A stretch of DNA of 64,000 bases, taken from positions 33,777,501 to 33,841,500 of the forward strand of contig NC_065886.2 in assembly GCF_932274485.2 (NCBI RefSeq). The letters run 5' to 3'. The notes beneath the pieces were generated by a model. It was not told where the DNA came from. It saw only the letters and a list, made by a program, of their open reading frames with translations, and ran no database searches. Made by a program: the position numbers and the translations under genes. Positions 42,905-54,900 of the stretch are shown piece after piece (position 1 is the stretch's first letter; each line of letters begins with the position of its first letter). This stretch comes from Patella vulgata. Lineage: Eukaryota; Mollusca; Gastropoda; Patellidae.

Positions 42905-44504
42905 TTTATCCGCCCACATTTTCATGTGGACGTATTATGCCGTCGCCCCTGTCCGGACGTCCACAATTTGTTTGTGGACACTCTACAGGTCACAATTCTT
43001 ATCCGATTTTGAGGAAACTTGAAATATAGGTTTATCTCCAAAAGATCTCGGTTCCTTTCGATATTGGCATGTATCGGATCAAAACTTCGTGGATTATGGC
43101 CCCTGTTTGTACAAAAAATCACGTTTTTAGCTTGTGGACCCTATAGAGGTCATAATTTTTATCCGTTTTAAAAAAACGTATTATTATGTCACCGTTAAAC
43201 CCTAAGGATGGCCGAGTTCGAATTTCGTGAAAATCGGCCCAAAATTGACAGACAAAACGGCCACCGTTCGTTCTCAAATAGCGTAAAAATATGGTATATC
43301 AAGGTTGTGGACCCTAAAGAGGTCACAATTTTTATCCGATTTTGTTGAAACTTGAAATGTAAGTTTATAACCCAAAGATCTTGGTTCCTTTCGATATTCG
43401 CGCATATCGGACCGTAACTTCCTGAATTATGGCCCCTGATTGTACGAAAAATCGCGTTTTTAGCTTGTAGACCCTATAGAGGTCATAATTTTTATCCGAT
43501 TTAAAAAAACGTATTATTATATCAAAGTTACACCCTAAGGACGGCTGAGTTCGAATTTCGTGAAAATCGGCCCACAATTGACAGACAAAATGGCCGTCGT
43601 TCGTTCTCAAGTAGCGTAAAAATATGGTATATCAATGTTGTGGACACAATAGAGGTCACAATTTTTATCCGATTTTGTTGAAACTTGAAATCTAAGTTGA
43701 TAATCCAAAGATCTCGGTTCCTTTCGATATTCGCGCATATCGGACCGTAACTTCCTGAATTATGGCCCCTGATTGTACCAAAAATCGCGTTTTTAGCTTG
43801 TGGACCCTATAGAGGTCATAATTTTTATCCGATTTAAAAAAACGTATTATTATATCACCGTTACACCGTAAGGATGGCTGAGTTCGAATTTCGTGAAAAT
43901 CGGTCCAAAATTGACAGACAAAATGGCCGCCGTTCGTTCTCAAATAGCGTAAAAGTACGGTATATCAAGGTTGTGGTCACAATTTTTATCCGATTTTGTT
44001 GAAACTTGAAATGTAAGTTTATAACCCAAAGATCTTGGTTCCTTTCGATATTCGCGCATATCGGACCGTAACTTCCTGAATTATGGCCCCTGATTGTACG
44101 AAAAATCGCGTTTTTAGCTTGTAGACCCTATAGAGGTCATAATTTTTATCCGATTTAAAAAAACGTTTTATTATATCACCGTTACACCCTAAGGACGACT
44201 GAGTTCGAATTTCGTGAAACTCGGCCCAAAATTGACAGACAAAATTGGCTGCCGTTCTTTCTCAAATAGGGTAAAGTATATCAAGGTTGTGGACCCTATA
44301 GAGGTCACAATTTTTATCCGATTTTGTTGAAACTTGAAATGTAAGTTTATAACCCAAAGATCTCGGTTCCTTTCGATATTCACGCATATCGAATTGTTAT
44401 TTCCTGAATTATGGTCCTTGATTGTAGGAAAAATCACTTTCTTGTTAGCTTGTTCTCTATCCATCTCTCGAAAATGTGGGCGTATCCAGCCTGGCAGCCG
44501 CTGG
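42905..44504 (+). mobile_element. Repeat E, copy 2, expanded
   Basis: Same ends as copy 1 (cgcccacattttcatgtgg ... gaaaatgtgggcgtatccag, then cctggcagccgctgg) but 1.6 kb instead of 0.8 kb. The gain is extra internal units of about 320-330 bp, each made of two halves: gaggtcacaatttttatccg ... attatggcccctgattgt, and gaggtcataatttttatccg ... gacagacaaaatggccgc. Four or so units. Confidence 0.85.
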
Positions 44505-44589
44505 TAAAATTAATAATGTATTATATCTGAAATATTCAAGATTTTAATTATAAGATATAACCACTGTAACTTGTACGGTTATAAGACTA

Positions 44590-44765
44590 CATGTACTGAA
44601 TCAAAAACTGCTCTTATATCTAATTCCAACTACCAATGGGTCTTTTACGTGCACGCTGATGTGTACACGAGAACTCGGTTTTTAGTCCCATGCAAATGAC
44701 TAAACGTCCTACACCAATGACAAGGGGGAACGTCTTACTTACTGACCCACCGTGGATACCAGGTA
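44590..44765 (-). mobile_element. SINE-B fragment upstream of the channel gene
   Basis: gctcttatatctaattccaa, cttttacgtgcacgctgatg, caccaatgacaagggggaac and ctgacccaccgtgg. Confidence 0.75.
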
Positions 44766-44899
44766 TGTAAAACCACTGAAAAATAAATCTGAGATGACCT
44801 TGACATTTAATCAGCTGAGTGGGCAGATACTGAAATCTACCAGAAAATATATATTTTTGCATACATATGAATAATTTTTTTTTTTTTCTCTTTTTTCAG

Positions 44900-44963
44900 T
44901 TTTCTGGTTTGGTTGAGTTTGTGATGTCATAAGAGTTATGTTCGCCTGTGAGAATAACTCTTT
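44900..44963 (+). promoter_or_regulatory. Channel gene 5' UTR, possible 3' splice site before it
   Basis: A strong polypyrimidine tract and cag (ctcttttttcag, ending 44899) suggest an upstream non-coding exon. An out-of-frame ATG at 44938 precedes the chosen start. A second in-frame ATG is at 44994. Confidence 0.4.
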
Positions 44964-45917
44964 ATGCCACAAACTAACAGTTTGCCCAGCAAGATGGTCG
45001 GCAACAGTGGGGGCGTTAAACGTGCTTCACGTACTACCAACCGAGCTGTAACAATACCATTAGATACTATGAAACATGCCAACTGCATTGATCCTAAAGA
45101 GAGGCTTTTCTTAGACGCTGCTGAAAAGGGAGATAAACACACGATGATGCGATTACTTCAGGGCAGTAATCCCGTAAATGTAAACTGTACTAACATGCTG
45201 GGTAGGTCAGCCATTCAAATCGCCGTCGACAACGAAAATACCGAAATTGTTGAGTTATTATTAAAGGAGGATGGTGTGCGTATCGGTGATGCATTGCTGT
45301 ACGCAATTCGCGAAGGTGTTTATAGGATTGTTGAAATGATTATCGAACATCCCACAATTCAACGGGATATGTTAGGCACGGAGTGGTCGAAAACACGACA
45401 CATGGACGAAGAAAGTTTTGATTACTCTCCAGATATTTCACCTGTTATTTTAGCGGCACATTGTAATCAGTTTGAAATTTTACAGCTTTTGTTGTTGCAC
45501 GGGGCCACGATTGATAGGCCACATCAGTTATCCTGCTCGTGTAAACGGTGCCAGGCACAGGTGCATGCCGACAGTTTACGGCACTCCTTGCTGAGAATCA
45601 ACACATATCGTGCTTTAGCCAGTCCGGCTTGGATCTCACTGACAAGTCCAGATCCAGTTTTAGCGGCTTTCAAATTATCATGGGAATTAGAAAAATTAGC
45701 ACTACGAGAGAACGAATTTAAAGACTCCTACCTCCAGTTGGGGCATCAGGTGAAGAAGTATGCGTGTGATTTGTTGGGTCAGTGTCGAAGTAGCGAGGAA
45801 GTTATCGCTGTTTTAAATAAAACAAACGATTCTGACGCAGAAGATGAAGAAGAACAAGATGGAGACAAGTTAACATTATCAAGATTAAAACTGGCTTTAA
45901 AATATGAACAAAAACAG
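44964..45917 (+). CDS. TRPC exon 1: N-terminus, ankyrin repeats, TRP_2 domain
   Basis: 318 codons, donor gtaaat at 45918, phase 0. Starts [13 protein letters not shown]; the family-conserved part begins at about residue 43 ([15 protein letters not shown]). Ends KYEQKQ, joining FVAHPHCQQ of exon 2 as in other TRPCs. Confidence 0.92.
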
Positions 45918-48900
45918 GTAAATTCAAATTGTGTTTCTGTAATTGGAATTGTTTGCCCCTAAAACAAAAAAAAATCTGTTGAAACATTAAAGTAGCTAAA
46001 TCTTTATTCTCTTGCACCTAGAAATAGAAACAAATGGGTCGCAGCGCATATATTAATGTAATATGAATGTATATAAACTGATTTATATTGATTCATTGAA
46101 TGACAGTCTTTGGCGTCTGGTTATTCCAAACTACACCGGTAGTATTCTCTTGTGGGATATGTTTAGCCTCGTTCATCGAGTCACTTCATCACAGATGGCG
46201 CTCGAAGGCATTCAGGCACACGATTCGCGTGCCAATTTTAAAATGTTCATTTTGTCTTAAATATTGGACATCAAAGCCCATCTTTTTGCGGTAAGATAAC
46301 AACATCAATGTTGATTAAAACTGACCAATAAGCTGTGTTTGCAATGTCGAAGACTATGAATGATCTTGAGTTAGAGACTTGCCTCCTTTAACTTCAATTA
46401 AATCAAACATAAAGACTTATCTTTACAAATAAATGAAATGGGGTTTAGCGTCCTACTTTTCTACACCCACTGGGCTAATGAAGTTAGGCATACACGTTGA
46501 GGGAAATTTTGTCGGGACAATGGTTTTACAGCCTTCTCTTATTTTTAATTCCATATTTCAAGGGTTATTTTACACCACGTATTTACAGGACCTTGCTTTT
46601 CTCCCATCCAAAGGACTAGACACTGTTGTTCTTTGCCATGCCCTCCATCATGCACCTCTGACAACCTAGGAGACCCTGTTGTTGAGCCAGCATCTTACTC
46701 ACTGATCCACAGCAGCTCCCTGTTATCGTTAATAAGGACATTATTGTTAGTTCTGACACGATTTATCATCGAATCATTGTACCGGGTTCACCTTCTTACG
46801 AATTGTGAGACACTGAATCTATGAATCGCGATTCTTTTTTATGTTTTTTTTTTTTTTTTTGTTACTTCAGTAAATAACCTATCGGTCTTAATTATCCACA
46901 TCATGCAATATCCATCGATACACAAACACTCTTAAATTGTTTTGGTCCTTATTTGCATCCACATCAACAAAGTGATATAAAACAGTTTTATTTTTTTAAC
47001 ATCGACAAGACTAAAAATATCAATTACTCATTTATCCTGTTGTTTTCTTGGTAAATATTGACCTGGTCTTAAATTGTGATAGGATATTGTACCTGAATCA
47101 CAGTGATACATATAATGTGTGTTTTGTGTGTGCTTGGTGCACAGTCAGTGCTTCGATGTGTATTTTAGAGCATTATAAAATTCTTAATTATTATTATAAA
47201 AATGATATTGTTTGCATTTGTGAGTCAATGTCGTTTGCTGAGTAAGGCACTTCCTCACTAACCCTGAGATCTTAGGTTCCGTGGTCAAGAATAAAAGGCC
47301 TGGCAAGTAACAGAATCTAGTCAATCGGATGATTATGAATTAAAAATTCCTGTACATTGGCATGCAAGTAAAAGAATTCTTGAAATTCCCATGAAAGTAG
47401 TCTGGTGGGTGCAGACTGCAAGTAGAACATTAAATCTAATTTCATTTATTATCTATTCTATATGTTATTGTTGTTTAGTTCCTGGAACCTAGTTAATATG
47501 GCAACTTGACTTGTGTTATTACTGGAGGCTACAGATGGAAGCCAATTACTGATTGCACGGCCTGCTTACAAGGTCATTGATTGATGTGACAGTGACATTG
47601 TTGTGTTAAGATTTGAGGAGCTCTTCTATTTAATGTTAAGATTTGAGGAGCTCTTCTATTTAATGTATCTGATAGAATCTCCTGCTTCCCCCATAGACGT
47701 CATAGGCATACAGGCCGGGGGTGAGGGGGTGAGGAGGGCAGCTCTCCCCGAACTTTTGAGCAATCTGCCTTTTTCGGGCGTTTGGGTAAAGTAAAACAAA
47801 AATTATTATTTCATCTAGTTGGCAAAATAAAGTGCCTGAAACACAAATTTTAATTTTCTTTTAGTTGAATACCATGAATTTGTAATGAATTGACTATGGA
47901 TTAAAACATTTTGTCTGGAGCCACTCTACTTTGTGCAACATTTTTCGAGCATCAATAAATATTTGTGAATGCAAATGCAACAGTCTGATTGGATGACTGT
48001 AATTCAGGTCACCAAAGAGAGGGATTTTGGTTGAAAAACGTTTAGACAACTTTGAAGTTGCTTAACTCACGGGTCAGAATAGCAGAAAAATGCATTTGCT
48101 GCAGTTAAATTGTCAAAATTTTCTCCGGCGTCAGCCACCTAAGTTAGGCAATATTAGATCACTTTGAAGTTGCTGTATTCATGGGCTGGAATAGCGTATT
48201 TTCTTGGATTAAGGTTCTGCCCCCCCAAACATTCATCAAGTCTGAAGGGCTATCCCTTCCTCCCCTTTTCCCTTCACACATCTCTCTTCCACACCTCATT
48301 TCTCTGTTGCCCACCTGGTTTCTCTGTCACACCTATCTCTCTCTCTCCTATCTCCTCCTCCTCTTTCACACACACTCTCTCTCTCTCTCTTTCCCTCTTG
48401 CTCCCCCACCTCTCCCACACATCTCTCTCTCTCTCTCTCTCTCTCTCCCTCCCACACCCATTTTCTCTCACACCCATCTCTCTCCCCCACCAATTTTTTC
48501 CCTCCCACCTATCTCTCCCCAGCCTAGTGTCTCTCTCACACATCTTTAACAAATATTCTAGTGAATTGATAAAGTACATCGTATGATAATTATTTCTCTA
48601 TGTGTGTCATTTTATTGCTAATAGAATATTAATGGCAAAGTCATAGCATACATTGTACTTAGATATCTATTTGTCCTTATATACTATTCTCTTTGTAGAA
48701 TAAAACAAATGTGACTTGCCTCTTTAATATTTTATATTAAAGCCTACATGTTTCATTTACATTATTCAAAAAACTAAATAAATTTCACAGCTTATAGCCG
48801 ATGTCTAGACAACTCAAATTGTTAATTTAAAGGAGCTAAATCGCTAATATTTGGGACCTAGAAATTGACCCAAATGGGTCGAAATGCATATAATAAAGTG

Positions 48901-51900
48901 ATATGAATGTATATAAGCTGAATTACATTTAATTGTTTCCGTTTTTACTCAGTTATGTTCGCCGAAATATGTCAGAAGTCTCAATTGACTGGCAATCTCT
49001 AGCATCTGGTTATTCCAGCCTACACCAATAGTAGTTATTGCACTTGCTCTCCAAATAAGAATACGAAGTTACTGTTTGACATGACTTGTGGATATTTTTC
49101 TGGCCTCGTTCTTTGAGTCCTTGTTACAAATGGCACTGAAACGCATTATGGTACACGATTCATGTACCAATGGTAAAATGTTTATTTTGTCTTAAATATT
49201 GGACATCGGATGACTATCTTTTCCCGGTAAGATCACAACATCAATGTTGATTTAAATTGACAAATAATTCGTGTATTCAATGTCGAAGACTTTGGATGAT
49301 ATTGAGTTATATAGAGACTTAGCTACTTTAACATTAATTTATTCAAGAAAAAAATAACAAAATATTGGAGGTAGATAATCTCTCAGCTTGGATTAAATCG
49401 GATGAAAAAGAGGCCCATCAAAAGATTATCTGAAAGATTAGAGGTGATGCTGACTGTTTTGATCATATTGTTATCACCCCTGTTTGCCTATGCCTATATG
49501 TCTGTTGGTAGTCTGTGTCGCTTACTGTAGTACTCTAGACTTCTACAGTCTAGAAGCCACATTAATCTTGTTTAGTGTTATGCCCCTTTGTCTTTCGAAA
49601 AAATAGTAGGTTGCGATTATTAACGTATTTATATGGAAGAGAAGAATGTCCATAGTTATGCCCCTTTGTTATGAAAACTTGTTAGCACCTTAATGACTTA
49701 CTATGATCCGATCATTCTGATATGTTTATATATTTTCAGTGATTTTAAATGATAAAGCCCATTTGGTTCTATTTCATTTATATACTTTGTTCAATTTAAG
49801 TTTGTAGCTCACCCTCACTGCCAGCAACTACTAACATCGATATGGTATGAAGGATTACCGGGATGGAGAAAACGAAATGGTTTTACCAAATTCTTAATCT
49901 GCACAGGCCTCATCCTCTTACTGCCCTTCATGTCTGTTTATTACTGGATATTCCCACGTAGTAAAATAGGTCAGTTGTTACGCAGTCCGTTCATGAAGTT
50001 CCTGTATCACAGTGCATCATTTGGCGTATTTCTGTTTCTGTTGGTGTGTGCTTCAACGGACATCAGCAACGCCCCCCGACGTGAGATGTTCCGCGGACCT
50101 GCTCCATCAGAATTAGAATGGTTAATTGTATTGTGGGTAACTGGTGAGTATCATGTCATTAATCTTAAATCAAGTATTTTGTGACCTAACATGGAACCAT
50201 GGTTTTGGGGTCATGGCTGTTTGGTGCTTAGGTCACTGATTCCCCAAATCCACTACTAGATCTAGTGGGAAGTTGGGGTGGGGCATAGTGGAAGCAAAAT
50301 TATTGAAATATAATTAAACCATACATTAGTCCCGAAATGACCTAGTTTGTGTCGAGTGGATGTTAAACCCCATTTTTCTCTCTCTCTGTCTTTTTATTTG
50401 TGTGTAGTGCGATCCTCCTTCACTTACTATCATACATTTTGTATTTATTTTTCAGGGTTTATTTGGGGTGAGTGTAAACAGTTGTGGGAAGAAGGTTTAC
50501 GGGCTTATATCAGACAATGGTGGAACTGGTTAGATTTCATCATGTTGTCGTTATATCTAGCGACCTTCTCCCTACGATTCGTTGCTTATCTACAAATAGA
50601 ATCTGGCCTTTATGGACCCCGTGAAATGGCAAGAAAGGACTGGCCCACTAACGACCCTACGTTGATCTCAGAAGGATTATTTGCCGTAGCAAATATATTT
50701 AGTTTCGCCCGTATTATATTTTTGTTTCAAGCTAATCAGCATTTAGGACCGTTGCAGATTTCTCTCGGCTGTATGTTGATAGACATTGTTAAGTTTTTGT
50801 TTATATTTTTTCTGGTGTTGACATCATTCGCGTGTGGATTAAACCAGTTGTATTATTATTATAAACCGACACAGACGGATGAGAATGATTCTTTCTTTAC
50901 GTAAGTTTTTCTTTATCTTTTTTTTCCCCAGTCGGTTCTCTTTTTATACACCCACATTGAAATCGTCGGCCCATACGTCCGGTGTCCAGAATTGCTTAAG
51001 TTAATAATTTATACACAGTGTTCCAAAAATTACTGACAGAGTTATGGCTCTTGTTTGAGTTTCAAGACTTCCCAGGTGTCTCAATGAGCATGACACTGGC
51101 TCACAAACAACAAGATCCTGGATTGGACGGGAAAGTTCCTCAAAATTTTTCAGTCCTTTTTCCCCTTTTGAGATGTGCAGGACCAAGAGCATAGCAAGAC
51201 CAAGCATCTAGTCTTTTGGATGGTACTGAAAATTTTTAGGACACAATAGTTCTGGTTCTGACTGAGGTAACGATATTGGGTGCATGTTAAAGATTCCTGC
51301 ACAGTTGGAATTCCATACAAGAGTAAGACGTAGTGCCTTTGTCTGGACAAAATTTCGGCTCACAGAACGCTGTATGGCATATGCCCATCTTCATTAATCC
51401 ATTTGTTGCAGAAAAGTAGGATCTTAATCCCATATCATTTCATATTCAATTTCATCCTATTTTTTTCAGGTTAGGTGCTAGTTACATGACTTTATTTTGG
51501 TCCATGTTTAGTTTGACTCCGCCCAAAGAAATAGAAATTAAAGATGGTCATAATTTTACGATGATGATAGGAGAGTTTATGTTCATGGCTTATCACGGAA
51601 TGGCGATTATTGTTCTGTTAAACATGTTAATAGCCATGATGTCCAGTTCCTTTCAAGATATAGAGGTAAAATTTGATAAGCATACTTCTCGTAGTGTTTC
51701 ATTTGATTAGACCTATAATCCCATGCAAACATTGCTAGAGTGAATAATTATTCCTGTCCCAAGTTATGACTGGTTATCAATCAGGATTAACCAGATCTCT
51801 AAATGTGTTAATGGAAAAGTGTATAATGACAATTGTGGCTACATTATGTCACAACCCAGGGGTCTTTAAAAGTGGGAGAAAACTGAAGGTCCCGGAGAAA

Positions 51901-54900
51901 ACCCATGAGGTTGATAGGCAACCCTCACGCACAAGTGGGAAATTGAAACCACACCTTATGATCCGACGTGCACACGTTATCCATTCGTCCCCCAAGTTGT
52001 CGGATACTGAAGTATTAAAAATTAGATTATGTAACAAGATTTGTGTTTTGTTTTGTTTATTTTGTATACAAGGCACGCAGTCTTCTTGTTAGTCTCAAAA
52101 GTATTGAGTTCATGTTTTTTTCTGTGATTATGTTTGACTTGCAGAATCATTGCGATATGGAGTGGAAGTTTTCCCGTTCAAAACTGTGGATTGGTTATTT
52201 TGACGAGGGTTCAACCCTGCCGCCACCTTTCAATCTGTTTATCAGTCCCAAGTCTATCTACTATCTTTACTGTCGCTTTAAGCGATGTTTTTGTAGCTGT
52301 TTTTATCGGAATCAGACTAGCGGCGGACCCAACCGTAAAACATCTGAGGGAACTATTCGGGTAAGTCGTTTTCTATTTATTTTATTGGTTATAACCTTGA
52401 ACGAGTTAAACATCTTTGATTTAGAATTTAGACCAAAATAAAGTGTTGAATTGTGTTGAACGGATGTGTTATTTCTATTAGCAGCGGTGGGAGCTTGAGT
52501 CGGACTTAAGTCATATCAATGACCCGACTTGCGACTCAACTTGAAATATTTATTGTGATTTGACTCAAACACGGCAGTTGTGATGACTTGCGGCGAGGAT
52601 GCCTTACTCTAACTTACCTTATTCACCATGAATTTCTGACTCATTTGATGAACTGGTGACTCCATACTGCCCGCAGTGTTTCGTTTTTTTTAGAGCTAAT
52701 CCCACTAAACACTGCTTTAATGGAAGCTAATTTCTGTTCCAAATTATGACTGGTCAATAGTCTGATTAACAACCAATAGCTAACTGCGTAACAATGTCAT
52801 TACGCTTTAAACAGAGCTCCCAATTGGACCAAATATGTTTACATAACGTTACGTCATGGCTCATGATTTTATTATGCCCAATTAACCAGTGCATAGCCGA
52901 ATATTGCAGAAAAACTAATTGCGTGACAAATGAGGCTATCAACATGGACACAATGTAAACAAAATTGTATGGAGACGAACAAGACTTTGACCGTTTTTAA
53001 TACCTTAAATCACTGTCCAAAATTTTAGGGAAGACCCCAGATTAAACGAAGGGCTGTCATGTTGCTGCACTTGGGATAGATTTGATTGAATGGGAAGAAT
53101 AGACACACTCGCTCAAAAGCTCAGGTATTAGAAGCCAATCCAGCAAAGGCCAGAGAGGGATTTCTGGGGCCATTGCTTCAGGAATATGACAGGACTCAGG
53201 CTTTGTAAAGATTAAGGACACGGCTGAAGTCGGTGACTTTCAACTCGACTCAAACTCGAGGTGCAGCGACTCGAACATGAGGTCCCACGACTTGTTCCCA
53301 CCTCTATCCATTAATGATGGATTAACGGTGTCGGATTTAGGCCCCTCCCAAACACCCAATCTCACGAAGAGAGGAAGATGGGAGTATGTTTTAAATACAG
53401 TTGAGCAAAGCCGAGGATGATGGCAAATGTTTTAGACTACTGTATGTGTAAGAAAGGCTTATGACATGAAATGAATGAAATGAAATGGAGTTTCAAATCC
53501 TACTGTTTTGCTCCTATTGGGCTAATGAAGACGTGGATACGCCATGCAGTGTGCAATTTGGGAAATTTTGCCCAGAAAGCAGTGCTCTGGCCTACTCTTA
53601 TTTTGAATTCTAACTGTCATGGGTTCTTTTACTTGCCCACCAATGTGTACACGGAACCTCGTTTTTTCGTCCCATGTGAACAAGTATACACTGTCCCTTG
53701 CTAAGTGGGAACTGCGCTGGAAAATCGTTAAGTAACTTTCTCGGCCGACGCAGGGATTGAACACGGGACCTCCAGGTTATCGAGCCAACTCCCTACCCAC
53801 TGAGCCATTGTGGCTCCCAAGGGTTATGACAGTGTTAAAAATATTATATATCTTCACATAAGGCCCTTGGCTTCAGTTTGAGAAGTGTAGAGGTAAATCC
53901 TAGATCGTGAGGCCGTAAATTTTAGCCTGCCGAGCCTATAGGTATTTTGGGTGTAGGCCCACTTTGGCCCACAAGATGGGTTATAATTATCTTAACAATG
54001 TTGTTATCTATAAACACTCAATTTTCTATGGAGACATTTTATCATTCCATAAAAAGAAATCAACACATAAAATTAAATGAAAACAAAATTTTTATTTTTG
54101 TTCTGAATCAAAGAGGTCTAGCCATTTTAATTTAAGACCAAACCAATTTAATTTTCTGTTCTCTAGGAAAACTTGTTAAAATGTTTGCTCAGGAGAAAGA
54201 CTACTTTAAACACCAAAAGTACTTTCGGTTCCAAATTTTAAGTTTTAAAATTTTAAACAAAACATCTTTCATGTGATGCAAGTGGCTATTTATTTATCAA
54301 GCCCTCGGAGAACTGGTAATTAAATTAGTTTGGCCTATAGAAAGAATTTTATAAGTGCTGCTTACAGTTTTTATTTTATTAGTGTATTTGATTTTGTTGT
54401 GCATTGAAACATAATTTACCATACCCAAACCCCATTAAATATTCCCTTAAATCAAAATACATTCATAGCAATATGTAGCTATAGGTTCCACATTCATTTA
54501 CATTTAGGCTGCATCTTCTATTCTATTTTTTCCGGCATGGTTTCCCTTGTCAGTACTGCAGGACACAGAGGACCAGACAAGAACACAACTGTCTAAGTCA
54601 TTCGGATGGGACAAAAACAAGGTCATGTGTATACAAACCTATAAGAACTGTTGACAGTAGAAATTCAATATAAGAGTAAGCCCTCATAGCACACTGCAAT
54701 AGTATACGCCCGTCTTCATTAGCCCAGAAAAGTATGACGTTAAACCCCATTTCATTTCATTTCTTTATCTATTTAGGAGGTAGGATGGCTCTATATTTTT
54801 AGCTTCATAACAAACTGTTTTACTGCGGTAATATAAATGTTTGTCTTTTAGCTCAGTACAAGATGACTGAGCTTTAAGTTCATGTTCAATATAGATCTGC

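Noticed and set aside
48164-48586. Ser/Leu/Pro-rich frames on both strands
   Set aside because: CT microsatellite; low complexity.
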